Source of the DNA: Yponomeuta sedellus
Taxonomy: Eukaryota; Arthropoda; Insecta; Lepidoptera; Yponomeutidae
Reading direction: 5' to 3'
DNA length: 64,000 bases
NCBI GenBank assembly: GCA_934045075.1
Contig: OW203738.1
Coordinates: forward strand, 7,328,487-7,392,486
This document shows positions 31,217 through 42,365 of the stretch, one piece after another (within the stretch, counting starts at the first letter, position 1; each line of letters opens with the position of its first letter). Position numbers and translations under genes: made by a program. A model generated the notes under the pieces. The model saw only the letters and a list, made by a program, of their open reading frames with translations, was not told where the DNA came from and did no database searches.

Positions 31217-31415
31217 GCCGTCTATAGATGGCAGTTGTTAAGCCAGGTCACAGGCCTCAGGGCGGCTTGAAAACTTGTGACAATAAGACCAGCCACTAGT
31301 CTTGCAAGCCTCCACCAATACGGACTTGGTCCCCGTGATGGAGTGTGGTCTATACCTTCCTAAGGAAGAGATCGGTGCCCCTCGGTGGCGACATGGGTTG
31401 ATGATGATTCCATCT
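31217..31415 (+). repeat. 5S-headed SINE, second partial body
   Basis: Runs GATGGCAGTTGTTAAGCC, GCGGCTTGAAAACTTGTG, then CCTCGGTGGCGACATGGG and a TTGATGATGAT tail. The head is absent. Confidence 0.65.
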
Positions 31416-31679
31416 TGACTACTGTTTCGTAAACGCCACATTTTTTTTGTCCTTACTGACATAAACATGGCCTTAGCATCTATGTAATAAGATGACTTAT
31501 ACAGAGCCCAGTGTCATCATCACTCACACTAGTGAAGGGACCACTTGGACGCTGCAGTGCCTGAGACAGTGTCTTTTAGATAGTCTATTTGAGACATTGT
31601 GTGGATTGACTGATAATTAATTAATTAGTTAATAATTATTTCATTATTAATTAATTAATATCGTCAAACTACACGACGG

Positions 31680-32290
31680 CCCGAAGGCAGCGGCTTACAT
31701 TTCACATTTAGCAAACAGAATATAAATTCTTTACGATGAAATAAATGGATTTGATTGTTAGACGTTTTCCAGAGCAATTTCCAATCAGCGCTGAAAGAAA
31801 ATGTGGTAGGTTGAGAGAACGCTTTAGGCATTATCTCGAAGTTAAGTTCTGTAGAACAACAGCTTACAGTAAAAGTACTAGTCATGTAACAATTTGCGTT
31901 TATAATAAATTACCAAGAGATATCAAGCTGCTCCCTGGTGATCGATTCCTCAAAGCTTTGAAACAATATTTACTTATTATGTGTCCATATAGTCTAAACA
32001 AATATTATGAAAATTGTAAATAGATTTTTATTTGTAACTTGGCTATTATTGTGTCGAAATATTAGTTGACTTCCTATTTAATTGATTGATTTACGAATGT
32101 TAATTGCTGAATTTATCAAATATTAGTGTACTTATTTAAGCATGCTGAATATTAATTTAAAACTTCAATAATTTTAAAATTGCTATGCCAATATCGGTAA
32201 AATTACATTAGTACTACAATTTTATCCATGTAACATCATAATGTACATATAATTTATGGCAATACATGATTGATTGGTTGATTTGGTGGG
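31680..32290 (+). pseudogene. LINE 3' end with short ORF2 remnant
   Basis: The frame 31745-32023 includes YSKSTSHVTICVYNKLPRDI and FLKALKQYLLIMCPYSLNKY. It resembles the C-terminal 'YNKLP...LK.YL...YS.N.Y' tail of some lepidopteran LINEs. An AT-rich UTR and an ATTG-type tail (TGATTGATTGGTTGA) follow. Confidence 0.5.
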
Positions 32291-32525
32291 GCTTTTGGTT
32301 AGATGGAAAGACGGCCGGTGGACTAAAGTAAGCTACTAAAGCTGAGTGGTAGCCGAGAATGGTCCGGAGGTCGGTGGGCAGACCACCAGCCCGGTGGGCC
32401 TCCGACATTGTGAAAGCAGCTGGGAAATATTGGACGAGACTAGCAAAGGATCGGATGAGTTGGCGTGAAAGAGAAGAGCCCTAAACCTGATAGTGGGCTC
32501 TATTTGTGGGCCGATAAGATAGATT
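32291..32525 (+). pseudogene. RTE-type LINE C-terminal fragment
   Basis: Frame 32368-32484 encodes RSVGRPPARWASDIVKAAGK, YWTRLAKDRMSWREREEP, stop. This is the conserved 'GRP..RW.DDI...AG..W...A.DR..WR' terminal block of RTE polymerases. Only about 39 codons survive. Confidence 0.7.
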
Positions 32526-32669
32526 AGCTAGAAGAGACCCCTCGGTGGCCCGTTGTACTAACAGTGGTACTACCAGTAGTACCTCGGACAAAATTTTCTT
32601 CCCGTAGTACCTACTACCAAGCGGTCTAGAAGTACTAAGGGAAAAAAAAATAGTGGTAACTGGTACTAC

Positions 32670-32858
32670 TTGGATATTGTAAGATTTTTTTTTCAGAAAA
32701 ATTATAGAATAAATTCTTTCCTATTTCGAGCTTGCACAACATTTAACGGTCTAACCGATAACCCGGACACTGATGTCGATGTCATTCACGACAGCGTTTC
32801 TTCAGTTAGGCGTAGGTTTGCTGCGAACTTCTTTGGTAGCGAGTTGTCTACTGTATGA
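32670..32858 (+). pseudogene. LINE ORF2 C-terminus related to the 42.8-kb element
   Basis: RINSFLFRACTTFNGLTDNP and SSVRRRFAANFFGSEL align with the last ~45 residues of the intact ORF2 at 42809-45700 (QNSYLWRVCNSFNNL ... SRLNANFFSD). It is 5'-truncated and diverged, so it belongs to an older relative. Confidence 0.65.
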
Positions 32859-32895
32859 TGGGCTTGGTTGCTTTGATTTGCTTACTATATAATCG

Positions 32896-32929
32896 TAATA
32901 TCAACTAAATATATATTTAGTTGATATTA
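32896..32929. repeat. Perfect 34-bp palindrome, no spacer
   Basis: TAATATCAACTAAATAT followed directly by ATATTTAGTTGATATTA. Confidence 0.95.
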
Positions 32930-33113
32930 AGATTCAGCAGTCTAGGTTAATATAATTGTTTGTTTTGATTTCGTAAACACACGAACCTGTTACTTTCTAT
33001 GTAGCTATAAGTGAACACCTTTAAATGACTTTTTGCTGCTATATTGTACAATGTACTCTCCATTTTGCTGTATTAGTCGATGGTTTTCCTAAAATCCAAT
33101 AAATAGATTTAGT

Positions 33114-33173
33114 TTTTTTAACCCTCTTTTACTAGCATCAAAGAGCGATTGCTAGTAAACTAGGGTTAAAAAA
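33114..33173. repeat. Inverted duplication, 24-bp arms, 12-nt loop
   Basis: Arms 33114-33137 and 33150-33173 (TTTTTTAACCCT... / ...AGGGTTAAAAAA), two adjacent mismatches, loop TCAAAGAGCGAT. Confidence 0.88.
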
Positions 33174-35035
33174 CATAAAATACTACTCTGTTAGTAGTAC
33201 GTGGTAGAACCACGGGTTCATTTTTTTTCCGCAGTATTACCCTCTAGTATTATTATTAGTCTAACTTCATCGCATAACAACTAAGGGTTACAAATTGAAT
33301 TATGCATCATTTAGTCACCATCCTGCAATCTCGGCAATTGCCTGTCTGCGCTGCCGATCGTCGAATGAAATCTCCATTAAAACAAATGAACAGTCGTAAA
33401 ATGTGCCCCTAACGAGGTGGTCACATCATGTCTTACGGGCCTATACAATAAAGGAACTCCGTCAGTCAGTTCATACATAATATTCTATATTTGTAAATCA
33501 ATCTACTCGTATTTCCGGGTTGGATGCATATCAAAAACTTAGACATAGATTTGTTACTAGTGTATTGGTTAATATTGTAGCCTGTTCCTAGATAAATCAA
33601 ATTTAAAGTATGCTCTGCAATTGACGAGTTCAGTTCGGTATTTGCTGCAGCTATTTTGTCTTGAAGAGCCTGAAAGCAGATTCAATTACGCGTTACATAT
33701 ACGACGTAAAATTCAAAGAAAGAGAAAAGCGATCAAGCTGCCTATTGCAGTCAATTTAGTGTTTCGACGACTTTTAGCTATGCAGCTGAAGAAGTGAGCG
33801 GAGTCACAATCGCAAACTAGTGCAAGAAATATATTAGAGGCTGGATGGAAGTCCGTTATCTTGTTATTGTTGAAACGAACGAGCTTGTCAATGGCCATTT
33901 CCTGCCGTAAAAGAACGTAATTGAAAAGTTGATCGTCATTTGTTTTACGTCTCTTTAGCCCCTCGTCAATTAAAAAGAAATGCGAACCTCGTTACATATG
34001 TAGTTACCGGGATGGAGCAAGAGTTAAGCGTCCATTCCAGGTAATGTTTTAAATTTTCAACTCTATTTGTAAGCGATTGACGTGATTTTGAATAAAATCA
34101 GTGAGTAGCATTTGACTTTTTTGGCATTGGTTTGCAATTTTTTCCCGATTGTCCATTTATCGGTCAATAATCAATGACGTTTCTTCGTCGTTTTAAAAGA
34201 ATTGCTTCTATTTGATAGTGCTCAGCGCAAAAGTGACTTTCTTCAAACGTTTAGTCGATTTGAAGCATATAGACTTTCATTATTTTATTTTAATACAAAA
34301 TATACACGTAAATTCGACTTGGTTACATATATACTTGGGTTTTCAATTGAAATCTACAGTGTTTGGAGTTTTTCAGTACATTTCTTCGCCATAATGGTCT
34401 AGATTTTAAAATTGAAACCTATTCTAACTCTAACGTCCATAAAATCGCAATTTCTGTGTTAATTTCAATAAAACTTTTGATTTTCCTTTTCTTAAACACC
34501 ATCCTAAAATATCCCTTTAATTTAGTTTAAATTATCTGTGGTAATGGGAGAGACCATTCCACAGCAATTTTAACTACATTTGAGGAGTGTTCTAGAAAAA
34601 TCTCGTTTTAATTAATCACACCGCCAAAGATTGATCAGCTGTGCCTTATTGTTCTTTACTAAAAACCTAGAGATAAAAGGCTTGCAATGATGCTCAGTTT
34701 TTTTTTAAAGATGATAGTAAAATTCTAAACTGGTACTTTTTCAGTCCCATTTAATTACAAACTATTTTGTCGTAGAATTAAAAACATCACCGTTTCACAG
34801 ATCTCTTGTTGAGAGTTGAGCTCCACAACTATTTTAGGTCAGTCGTGTGCGTGAGTGATCATAAGCTTGTGAGTACATTGTTCCTAAATCTATTAATGAA
34901 ATATAGGAAGTTCTAAGGTAATGTGTAATAAGTTCTTAACAATAAGTTCTATAGTTATATTCAAATAGAAAAGAGATTGTTTTGTGATTACTGAAACGCA
35001 AATCCACTGCTTACAACGTGTCTATTGTAAACCTT
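33174..35035. other. Intergenic, possible decayed gene, nothing firm
   Basis: On the minus strand around 33650-34180, short protein-like frames occur: RRKTNDDQLFNYVLLRQEMA, ending at 33713, and ALQDKIAAANTELNSSIAEH following a TTTCAG at about 33670. No domain was recognised and no consistent exon model could be built. The rest is AT-rich without repeats. Confidence 0.3.
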
Positions 35036-35045
35036 TTTAATCAAT

Positions 35046-35478
35046 ATCAACGCTCAGTATATCCCCACTGCTGGGGTATGGGTCTTTCCCTGCTTCGCAG
35101 GAAGATTAGGCCCTACTCCACCACAGGGGCTAAGTCCGGGTTGGTGGAAGATTGTAAGACAGTAGCGGACCCTGCTGTCAGAAGTTATCAAGCCGCCCAT
35201 AAGGCCTCTGACATGGTTAACGACCGCAATATCAGTTTTGAGGTTAGAATCTTGTGTACTAAATTGGACAAGTATAACAAGTAGTTACCAAGCCACCCTT
35301 AAATAGCTTAACGACTGCCATTACATGACAGCGGCACCAAAGGAGTAACGTGCCTTGCAAATCACGAAAAAATGGTACTATCGGTAGTCACGGGATGGTC
35401 ACCCATCCAGTCCCTGACCGCTCTGTTGTCGATAACGCAAGTAATTGATTCCAATCTCCCGGTTCCACTAGGCTACGA
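35046..35478 (-). mobile_element. 5S-headed SINE, head type 2, interrupted
   Basis: Minus strand: head GCGCTCGTAGCCTAGTGG, 5S-like GGACTGGATGGGTGACCATC, then body to CCCCAGCAGTGGGGATA. About 70 bp of unrelated sequence (around 35235-35300) splits the body. Confidence 0.65.
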
Positions 35479-35644
35479 GCGCTTCAATTGTAAACCTACT
35501 TTTATATATAATATACATAATGTAAAATATATATTATGTTAACTGTAAGCTCGCTGTTGGTTGTTTATCTAACTACCCTTAATACTGATGATGAGATACG
35601 CTAAAGTTTGTTTTCTCGAAGAAAATAATACAAAAAAAAATTTA

Positions 35645-35831
35645 AACCTAACTCTCTGTATTAATTTTCTGTGTGGGATTTAGGACTAAGCAACAAAATA
35701 TCCTGAGCAATTCAAATCATCTTACTGTCATATCAGTATAGACCTAACTCTCTGTTTTAATTTTCTGTGTAGGATTTAGGACTAAGCAACAAATCCCGAG
35801 CAATTCAAATCATCTGTCATATCAGTATAGA
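35645..35831. repeat. Two-copy tandem duplication, about 95 bp
   Basis: ACCTAACTCTCTGT... TTTAGGACTAAGCAACAAA... GTCATATCAGTATAGA occurs twice in tandem with a few small indels (copy 2 lacks 'atat' and part of 'cttact'). Confidence 0.88.
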
Positions 35832-35917
35832 ATTTCACAATCAGACGATTGGAATTACTCAAGATTTGGTGCGCTTAAAATTAGGCCCTGAACGGAATGG
35901 AATATTTTTATTGTATA

Positions 35918-36030
35918 CCTACATTGTAGATAGATAACTTTGTTGCATACCAGTAATTCACAAAGATAAGGTAATTAATAGTAGTATCAGCGGTCCTATC
36001 GCTAAATGCGATCTCTTTCAGACAGCTAAA
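35918..36030. repeat. Repeat D copy, diverged
   Basis: GTAGATAGATAACTTTG and GGTCCTATCGCTAAATGCG, GATCTCTTTCAGACAG match the family. Confidence 0.5.
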
Positions 36031-36045
36031 TTGTACTTAGGTGTG

Positions 36046-36613
36046 TACAATTTGCGACAATGTGGGCGTAAGATAATACAATTTATCTCTCGTTTACAAT
36101 CCTACGAAAGTTTATAATTTTCCTAGGAAATTTATAAACTTACGGATCTTGTTATCTTCCGGTGACATATATATGTATATATCTCTCCTCTATTCTCGAC
36201 GTTATGTGTCTTACAGCAACTTGTGTAAATTTTTAAAAAAAAATTGTTCAATATTGACTTGACGTTCAATATTCATTTAGATGAATTTATTCACCACGAT
36301 TAAGCTCTGCGAATCAGAGCGAAAACTGATCGGACTCTGCTGACAAAAAAATCAAGAGCGTTAATCCGGATTCAAATCTATTGATCTGTAGTGCTTAAAA
36401 AACATTTGGTACAAACTTTTTTGTTTAATTTACAATTTTAAAAAATAATTACATACGCCTTTTCTACTTCAGGATGATTAGGCATATACCTATATCATAC
36501 TTAAAACCAAATTCGTGTAATAGAATGGATATTATTTTATCTCAGTCAATGATAAGGTCAAGACTGAGACACTGGCAGAACAAGTAAAGCACGACTTTAA
36601 TAAAATTATGTGG
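36046..36613. other. Intergenic, no gene seen
   Basis: Includes an imperfect inverted pair around 36110-36145 (CCTACGAAAGTTTATAA / TTTATAAACTTACGGA). No ORF. Confidence 0.4.
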
Positions 36614-36985
36614 GACCGCTCGTAGCCCCAGCTGCCTGATTTGCCTGCCTTAAACGATCATGAAGGCTAAGCAACACAGGGCGCGTTCAGTGCATGGATG
36701 GGAAACCGTCTATGACTAGCGCTAGTGGCATTTTTTCGAGCGTTTCCGTGCTTTGCAAGGCACGTTAAGCAGTTGGTGCCGGCTGCCATCGACAAAAGGC
36801 AGTCGTTCAGCCAAGTCAGAGGCCTTAGGGCGGCTTGAAAACCTCTCACAGCAAGACCAGCCACTAGTCTTGCAAGCCTTCACCAATCCGGACTTGACCC
36901 CCGTGGTGAAGTATGGTCTATACCATCCTCAGGGAAGGGACCCGTGCCCCTCAGTGGGGACATAATGGGTTGATGATGATGATGA
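36614..36985 (+). mobile_element. 5S-headed SINE, full-length reference copy
   Basis: Head type 1: GCTCGTAGCCCCAGCTGCC, then the 5S-like segment 36655-36716 (AAGGCTAAGCAACACAGGG, GCGCGTTCAGTGCATGGATG, GGAAACCGTC). Then CTAGTGGCATTTTTTCGAGC, the GGCAGTCGTTCAGCC block, GGCGGCTTGAAAACC, TCCGGACTTGACCCCCGTGG, CCTCAGTGGGGACATAATG and a TTGATGATGATGATGA tail. Confidence 0.78.
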
Positions 36986-37451
36986 GGACACTAATGTAGC
37001 AAATAATAAAAATCTGAAACAAAAACTCACAAACCAAACAAACGATTCCAAACACAAACTGTAATTGTGGTATTTCAGAGATTGAGCATTTGACAAAATT
37101 ATCCTGTAAAGCCAGTGCGGACTCCTCGACATTAAGCCTATCACTCTCGTTTAATGAGATTGTTTTGTAGTAGAATCAATTACGAGAGCCATTGTTATGG
37201 CCACCCCGGCGCCGCTAAAGCGGTGTAGTTTGGTTAGTTAGTATTCAGTACGTATACTTCGGGTAATGATCCGGCTAATTGGAAGGTGACAATGAAAAAT
37301 AAATGAGTACAATTAAGTAGCAGGTGTCGTGGTTCATAGTACTATAATGCAAGATAATTAACTTGACCAAGGCCTTAGACTTATAATGCCTAACGGGTAA
37401 ACCACTTTAGTTTTTTTTTCAATGTGGTTTCCCAGTATTTTCACCATAACT

Positions 37452-37580
37452 GTAAATACATAGAGAACATTTTATTGCACAACCAGAAAAAGAATTGAAC
37501 CATGATTTCTTAAATCTAAGTAATGTTATACAATTGGTGGTCTTATCGCTATAAGCGATCACTTCTAGACAACCTTTGGA
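37452..37580. repeat. Repeat D copy
   Basis: ACATAGAGAACATTTTATTG, CACAACCAGAAAAAG, TAATGTTATACAATTGGTGG, CTTATCGCTATAAGCGATC. Confidence 0.65.
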
Positions 37581-37594
37581 TGGAGTGGATTGCA

Positions 37595-38915
37595 TGAAGA
37601 ATATAGTCGGTACGTGGTGCATGTGCATAAATAATGAAATCGAAAATATATTGATAACAAATAGCAAAAGAGTGCGAGAATATAATTACTTATAATTATC
37701 TACGATATAAAGTACATATTTAAACCGTACTGTACTACATTCACAAGATAATTTGCAGTCATTGCAGCGTATGGCCATTTCAGGCATTTTGGGATTAAGA
37801 CTAATAAATTTTTAGTTTTAACGCCTGCATGCATCGGAATTGCTTACGACGGACTTATGAGTGAGCTGGACAGTGAACTGCTAAATTAAAACAGTAAAAT
37901 GTAAGTCAGGAAGAGAGACTTCTGAGGAAAGTAATAGCGTTTTGAACTCGCCACTGATAGAACTGAAGATATTGTATTTAATTCAAAAGTGAAGCCAAAA
38001 AGGAGGAAAATCTTGCATTTTTACTTCTGCTTTTTTATTAAGTGAAACTGAAATTAAGTAATTTTGGATTACAGTCATTCTGGAACTAAGGCAAATTGAA
38101 ATTTAGTCACAATGAAATCATAGCATTTTCATATTTCGTCGTGACAGTCCAGAGGTCCCACTCGAAACCCCGTAATTTTGCTAGGTCCAAAGCTCCACTA
38201 CCCACCGTCTTTAATTCCCATACAAGCCATAACTCAACTTGTCAAATCCCGTGTCTGTGGGAAAAGTGGACAGGTGTTGTCACTTATCTTACAAAATAAC
38301 AGAACTTTCCTATCAGTAAGTCTCAATTACAAAGCCTATCGCTAAAAAACTCAACCCTATCTTGAAAACGAGAAAGACGAGTTTTGAATGTAGGGTTTGT
38401 TAAAAGTAGTGCTGCGAGCGGCGATAAAATTATTAATACCATCGCGTTCAAGATCGTAAGCTGCTGTAAAGATTGGTTATAAATTTAATAAAAGGCACCC
38501 GGTAATTATGTGTTACGGTTATTATTTAATGTTAAGTCTGATCGCTCTACAGAAGCTAGTGTTTATTATATTTATAACTAATGTAAATAATGAGGTATGA
38601 GGTTATAATAGATACGTAGTCACTTTCAACTGAAACATTAACCCTCAGTTTCATGTACATACACTAACAATATCTCAATCTAAGTTTGTTGAAATTATCA
38701 ACAGATTGTTGTAAGTATTAATCAGGGAATAAATGCTGGCATAGTAACAAAAAGAGCTAAATAGATGATAGAGTAGATATTTCTTCAAAATTAATCTTAT
38801 TGAAAAATGTCACATGCAATCAAAAGAATAACTGAAGCTAAATTATATGAATCTTATTATTAGTATATCAATCTTATTCAACCATGCTACATCATAGTCT
38901 GTACAGTCTGTCAGC
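37595..38915. other. Intergenic, no gene seen
   Basis: No repeats or credible ORFs in about 1.3 kb; one of the longer apparently unique stretches. Confidence 0.4.
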
Positions 38916-39116
38916 TTTTAGAATATACTTCGGCTACTATCGGATAGAATCGGATATATTCGTGTAATAGAAACCTCGGAACTAATATGACACTTAATTT
39001 TGAAATCGGAACGAAAATAGTGAAGAAAAGTTTTATACAGGAAGTATTATTATTACACTCGTGTGCTTTCGGCGAAAAACCGAAACTTACTCTGGAGCCC
39101 GAGGTATATTCTAAAA
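38916..39116. mobile_element. MITE, 201 bp, TIR TTTTAGAATATAC
   Basis: Left TTTTAGAATATACTTCGG and right, reversed, TTTTAGAATATACCTCGG. The interior contains CTATCGGATAGAATCGG and a CTTTCGGCGAAAAACCGAAA hairpin. The second copy in the window is the host of the nested mariner at 61459-62693. Confidence 0.75.
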
Positions 39117-39151
39117 GATAACACACTGTAACCTGTAACTTAGATATTTAA

Positions 39152-39307
39152 AAACCTATTTAGAGGCTAAAAATTTCACCCATGCCGGGATTCGAACCCG
39201 CAACCTCTGGCTATCCGTGCCAGCGCTCTACCAATTGAGCCAATGGGCGACTCACCGGCATCAGTGAAATTTCGAACCTCTTTACACTATTCTCTGTATT
39301 ACGTACG
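39152..39307 (-). mobile_element. tRNA-Ile-like hairpin element, monomer, 12-bp TSD
   Basis: TTAGATATTTAA at 39140-39151 and 39308-39319 flanks a 156-bp unit. The core is 39178-39248 on the minus strand, with a good acceptor stem and B box. The ends match those of 17676-17830 and there is no A-rich tail. The acceptor stem is extended by complementary leader and trailer (AAATTTCAC and GTGAAATTT). Confidence 0.85.
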
Positions 39308-39319
39308 TTAGATATTTAA

Positions 39320-40267
39320 GTTTTTCATGTACTCTCAAAATGAATGGTGTGCAATAAAGAGTAGTAATCTAATATAATCTACAGTACATTAACTTTTACT
39401 TTTGTGCACTCTAAACGATTTTATAAAGGGCGACTTTACGACAAAAATTTAAACGTTTTTCGCCCTCGTCTGTATGTGAAATTCGATTGCTAATACTTTA
39501 CAATTCTAAAATCAACGGAAACAAAAAAAGCAGAACCCCTTGGCAACCTGCGATTCCAACAAAAAACGCCGTGATATCCTGCTAAACTGACTCTTGGCAC
39601 TGAGTAGAAGCCAAAAGAATGCCAAAGACCAAGGCCTTCGAAATCAGGATGTGATAGCCGTTGGAAAATATAGGGTTTCGCACGACCGCCAAAATCTTAC
39701 CGAAAAAAATCTGAATGTGTGTAAGGCAATAACGGGCAGTTCGATTGTCTTAAACTGAAATAAAAAATAACCAAGAACACGACTGCTGAGAATTAACTTC
39801 AAAGCATGCGGGACCAACCTAGATACCTCGCAGTACCTATATTTGGGCCCGCTTCGTGGTTGATGTTCAGCAGTTGGGTATTTTTTATTTTAGTTTTTAT
39901 TTTTACCTCTTTAGTGATTTTTTTTTATTTTCATCGGGCATATATACTGATTTCATATAGCCTATGACACTTGCGCAAGAGCACATAACTTTCCTTTTGG
40001 ATTTCGCCGCAATCGGCTATCAATATTCTTGTAACCTTAGTCTCTGAACCTAGAGTCAAAAACCAAGGAGTTTTTAATTTCCACTAGAAACAACAGTTTT
40101 TCAAAAATAGAACGTAAGTTGTCAATGTCAATTGTAAATGACAAAATCTAATAATGTGAGTCATGAATTAGGCGTTTTACTATTTTTTTTTTAAATATAT
40201 AACTGGCCAATAAAAATACACCAAATACACCGTCAACGAGGAGGTATCTCTACAGCGGCTAATCAAC
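39320..40267. other. Intergenic, no gene seen
   Basis: No family repeats. Short open frames are unsupported. Confidence 0.4.
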
Positions 40268-40480
40268 TTTTTTTGTTCTCTATAAACGTCCCACTGTAGG
40301 GCAAGGCCTTCTCTCAGAGAGAGAGTATGGGCTTAATTACCTTGCGTGCCCACCGTGAATTGGCAATTTTAAGCGCTGAAGTATTTACACACCTCAGACC
40401 CTCAGTTACTATAACTTCACAAATGTACATAACTTAGAAAACAAAGGCATTGGGACAAGCCTGCACCGGGAATCGAACCA
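40268..40480. repeat. Repeat C copy
   Basis: TCTATAAACGTCCCACTG, CTTCTCTCAGAGAGAGAG, GGGCTTAATTACCTTGCGTG. Confidence 0.65.
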
Positions 40481-40698
40481 ATCAATAGCCAATAGAAAAC
40501 AAACCTAAGTCGTCAGAAGTAAGTACTCCTTGTCTCTTCGGCAGCTGGCCACGTGTGTGCCAAAAGTGAGACGGCCGTGGGAACCGCTCGCCCTCAGTTG
40601 TGGCGCGAGGGATATTGTTTCTTGAGCATGTGCTGCCAAGGAAGGGGGGCTAGTGTGGAGTGAGCTTTTGCTTTCATTATTTTGCACCACCAGTCTCA

Positions 40699-40868
40699 GG
40701 CTAGTTTTTCACGGTTTTAGTACGCTCGGACCGAGTGCGCCATCCGAGCAAACTAATGCTTCTGATTGGACGGTTTTTCGTGACAACACCAAAATAACTG
40801 ATCAGAAGCATTAGTTTACTCTGATGGCGCACTCGGTCCGAGCGTACTAAGTCCGTGAAAACCTGGCC
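40699..40868. mobile_element. 170-bp hairpin MITE, 68-bp arms
   Basis: Arms 40699-40766 and 40801-40868 are nearly perfect complements (TAGTACGCTCGGACCGAGTG and the reverse), with a 34-nt loop. The tips read GGCTAGTTTTTCACGG and CCGTGAAAACCTGGCC. There is no ORF. The length and symmetry fit a foldback MITE; the RNA would also make a long hairpin. Confidence 0.8.
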
Positions 40869-41421
40869 TTAGTTAATGATACTCAACTTACGATTTATTC
40901 GCATTTTAGTAAAAATGGTCGCTGATGGAGTGATGACGGTTGTGAATAAATATAACTGTCCGCGGTTTGTTTTTAACCATGTACTAGACGTCGAACAATT
41001 GCACTAAGCTATTTAGGGTAACGTAGTATGTTAAAAGACCCGACTTAAAAACATTACTACGTTAAAACATTCCACAGGAAAGACAAGTATATATGTACTA
41101 ACGAGCCAACAAAACGACGGGTTTCTTATTGGTGTTAGATAAAAAAATCTTTTTCAAAAAATGAACTTTTAGTTGACCTATATCTAGCCAAGAGGGAAGA
41201 TGAGGTCTAAGATGGGCCGCGTTTGCTGAAGGAAAAACTAGTTTACACGTTCGGAAAATTGGACGTCGGCAAGGTGTTCCACACTTTGGCTGCCTGCTTG
41301 CTTTATCTATCCTTGCTTTTAAGCGCTCTGTTGGGTAGCACGCTATATCGGCTCCGACGCTAAACCAATAGTTCTCAACCTTTTATTCACGAAACAAATC
41401 CATTTCCCGTGTATACTTATC
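40869..41421 (+). other. Probable 5' flank/UTR of the intact LINE
   Basis: The LINE 5' boundary was not found. A 9-nt GAATAAATA shared at 40944 and 45991 might be a target duplication but could be chance. No separate gene seen. Confidence 0.3.
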
Positions 41422-42336
41422 ATGATGCAGTGTGCTAAGTGCAGTGACAACATAAATGACGGCACAAAGTGCTCGCAATGTCTAAAAGACTACTGTTTTG
41501 GTTGCTCGGGAATAACTGAGAAAGGATTCCGCAACTTGGGTGACACCCGTCGCTCGGTATGGAAATGTCCACAATGCAGATTTTCTCCAAAAGTGCCCGA
41601 CCAGCAAGTGTCGGATACTCATCTGGAAGAGATTCTTCGGAAAGTAAATGCCTTGTCTACAAAACTGGATGACCTGCCCAAGCTAATCAGCGACATAAGC
41701 GTCATGAAAACGGACATGACCTCTTTCAAGGAGACTTGTACGAAGATTGACGCTATAGCCGATAAATTAGAAGGCTTAGCAACGCGGGTCTCGGCCCTGG
41801 AGAAAGTCAAAGAAGATTTGGAAACCACCAAAAGATCAATCGACTCCTTAAGGCAGGATTACATTAACAGAGATCAATGGTCGCGGCTCAATAATGTTGA
41901 AATAAAGGGCGTACCAATGAAAAAAACTGAAAATCTCTTCAAAATTGTCGAGGCGTTGGGTGAGCAAGTTATGTATACGGTTCCAAAGTCCCAAATCAAT
42001 TATGTATCACGCATTCCAGTTCACAATTCCCAAACCAAGTCAATTCTGCTCAGCTTTACAAACCGTTATATAAAGGAAGAATTTGTGGCGGCAGCTAGAG
42101 CGAAGAAGATTATTACTGCGTCTGATATTGGCCTTGGGGGTCAGGATCAACGTATTTATGTCAACGACCACCTGTCTCCTGACAACAAAATGTTGTTAAA
42201 CAAAGCTAAAGTGATGGCCAAAGAGAAAAACTATCAGTTTGTATGGGTTAAATACGCAAAGATTCAAGTGCGGAAAAATGAGTCGACTCCGTCAATTTCC
42301 ATCAATTCGTCGAATGATTTAAACAAAATAATTTAA
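41422..42336 (+). CDS. LINE ORF1: PHD-like zinc finger, coiled coil, FP-like domain
   Basis: A 304-residue retrotransposon nucleic-acid-binding protein. Residues 4-52 form a PHD-like finger with eight Cys (4, 7, 17, 20, 25, 28, 49, 52), so the usual His is Cys. Residues about 70-150 are heptad-rich coiled coil. Residues about 150-300 (WSRLNNVEIKGVP, ILLSFTNRYIKEEF) resemble the domain shared by LINE ORF1 proteins and the baculovirus FP family. The frame is fully open. It would form the RNP with ORF2. I recognise the layout, not a named element. Confidence 0.85.
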   Translation: MMQCAKCSDNINDGTKCSQCLKDYCFGCSGITEKGFRNLGDTRRSVWKCPQCRFSPKVPDQQVSDTHLEEILRKVNALSTKLDDLPKLISDISVMKTDMTSFKETCTKIDAIADKLEGLATRVSALEKVKEDLETTKRSIDSLRQDYINRDQWSRLNNVEIKGVPMKKTENLFKIVEALGEQVMYTVPKSQINYVSRIPVHNSQTKSILLSFTNRYIKEEFVAAARAKKIITASDIGLGGQDQRIYVNDHLSPDNKMLLNKAKVMAKEKNYQFVWVKYAKIQVRKNESTPSISINSSNDLNKII

Positions 42337-42365
42337 GCTGTGTCATACTCTGTATTAAGTTAAAT

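Noticed and set aside
33650..34180. Possible multi-exon gene on the minus strand
   Set aside because: Protein-like snippets and one acceptor-like TTTCAG were seen, but stops between them and no recognisable domain prevent a model.
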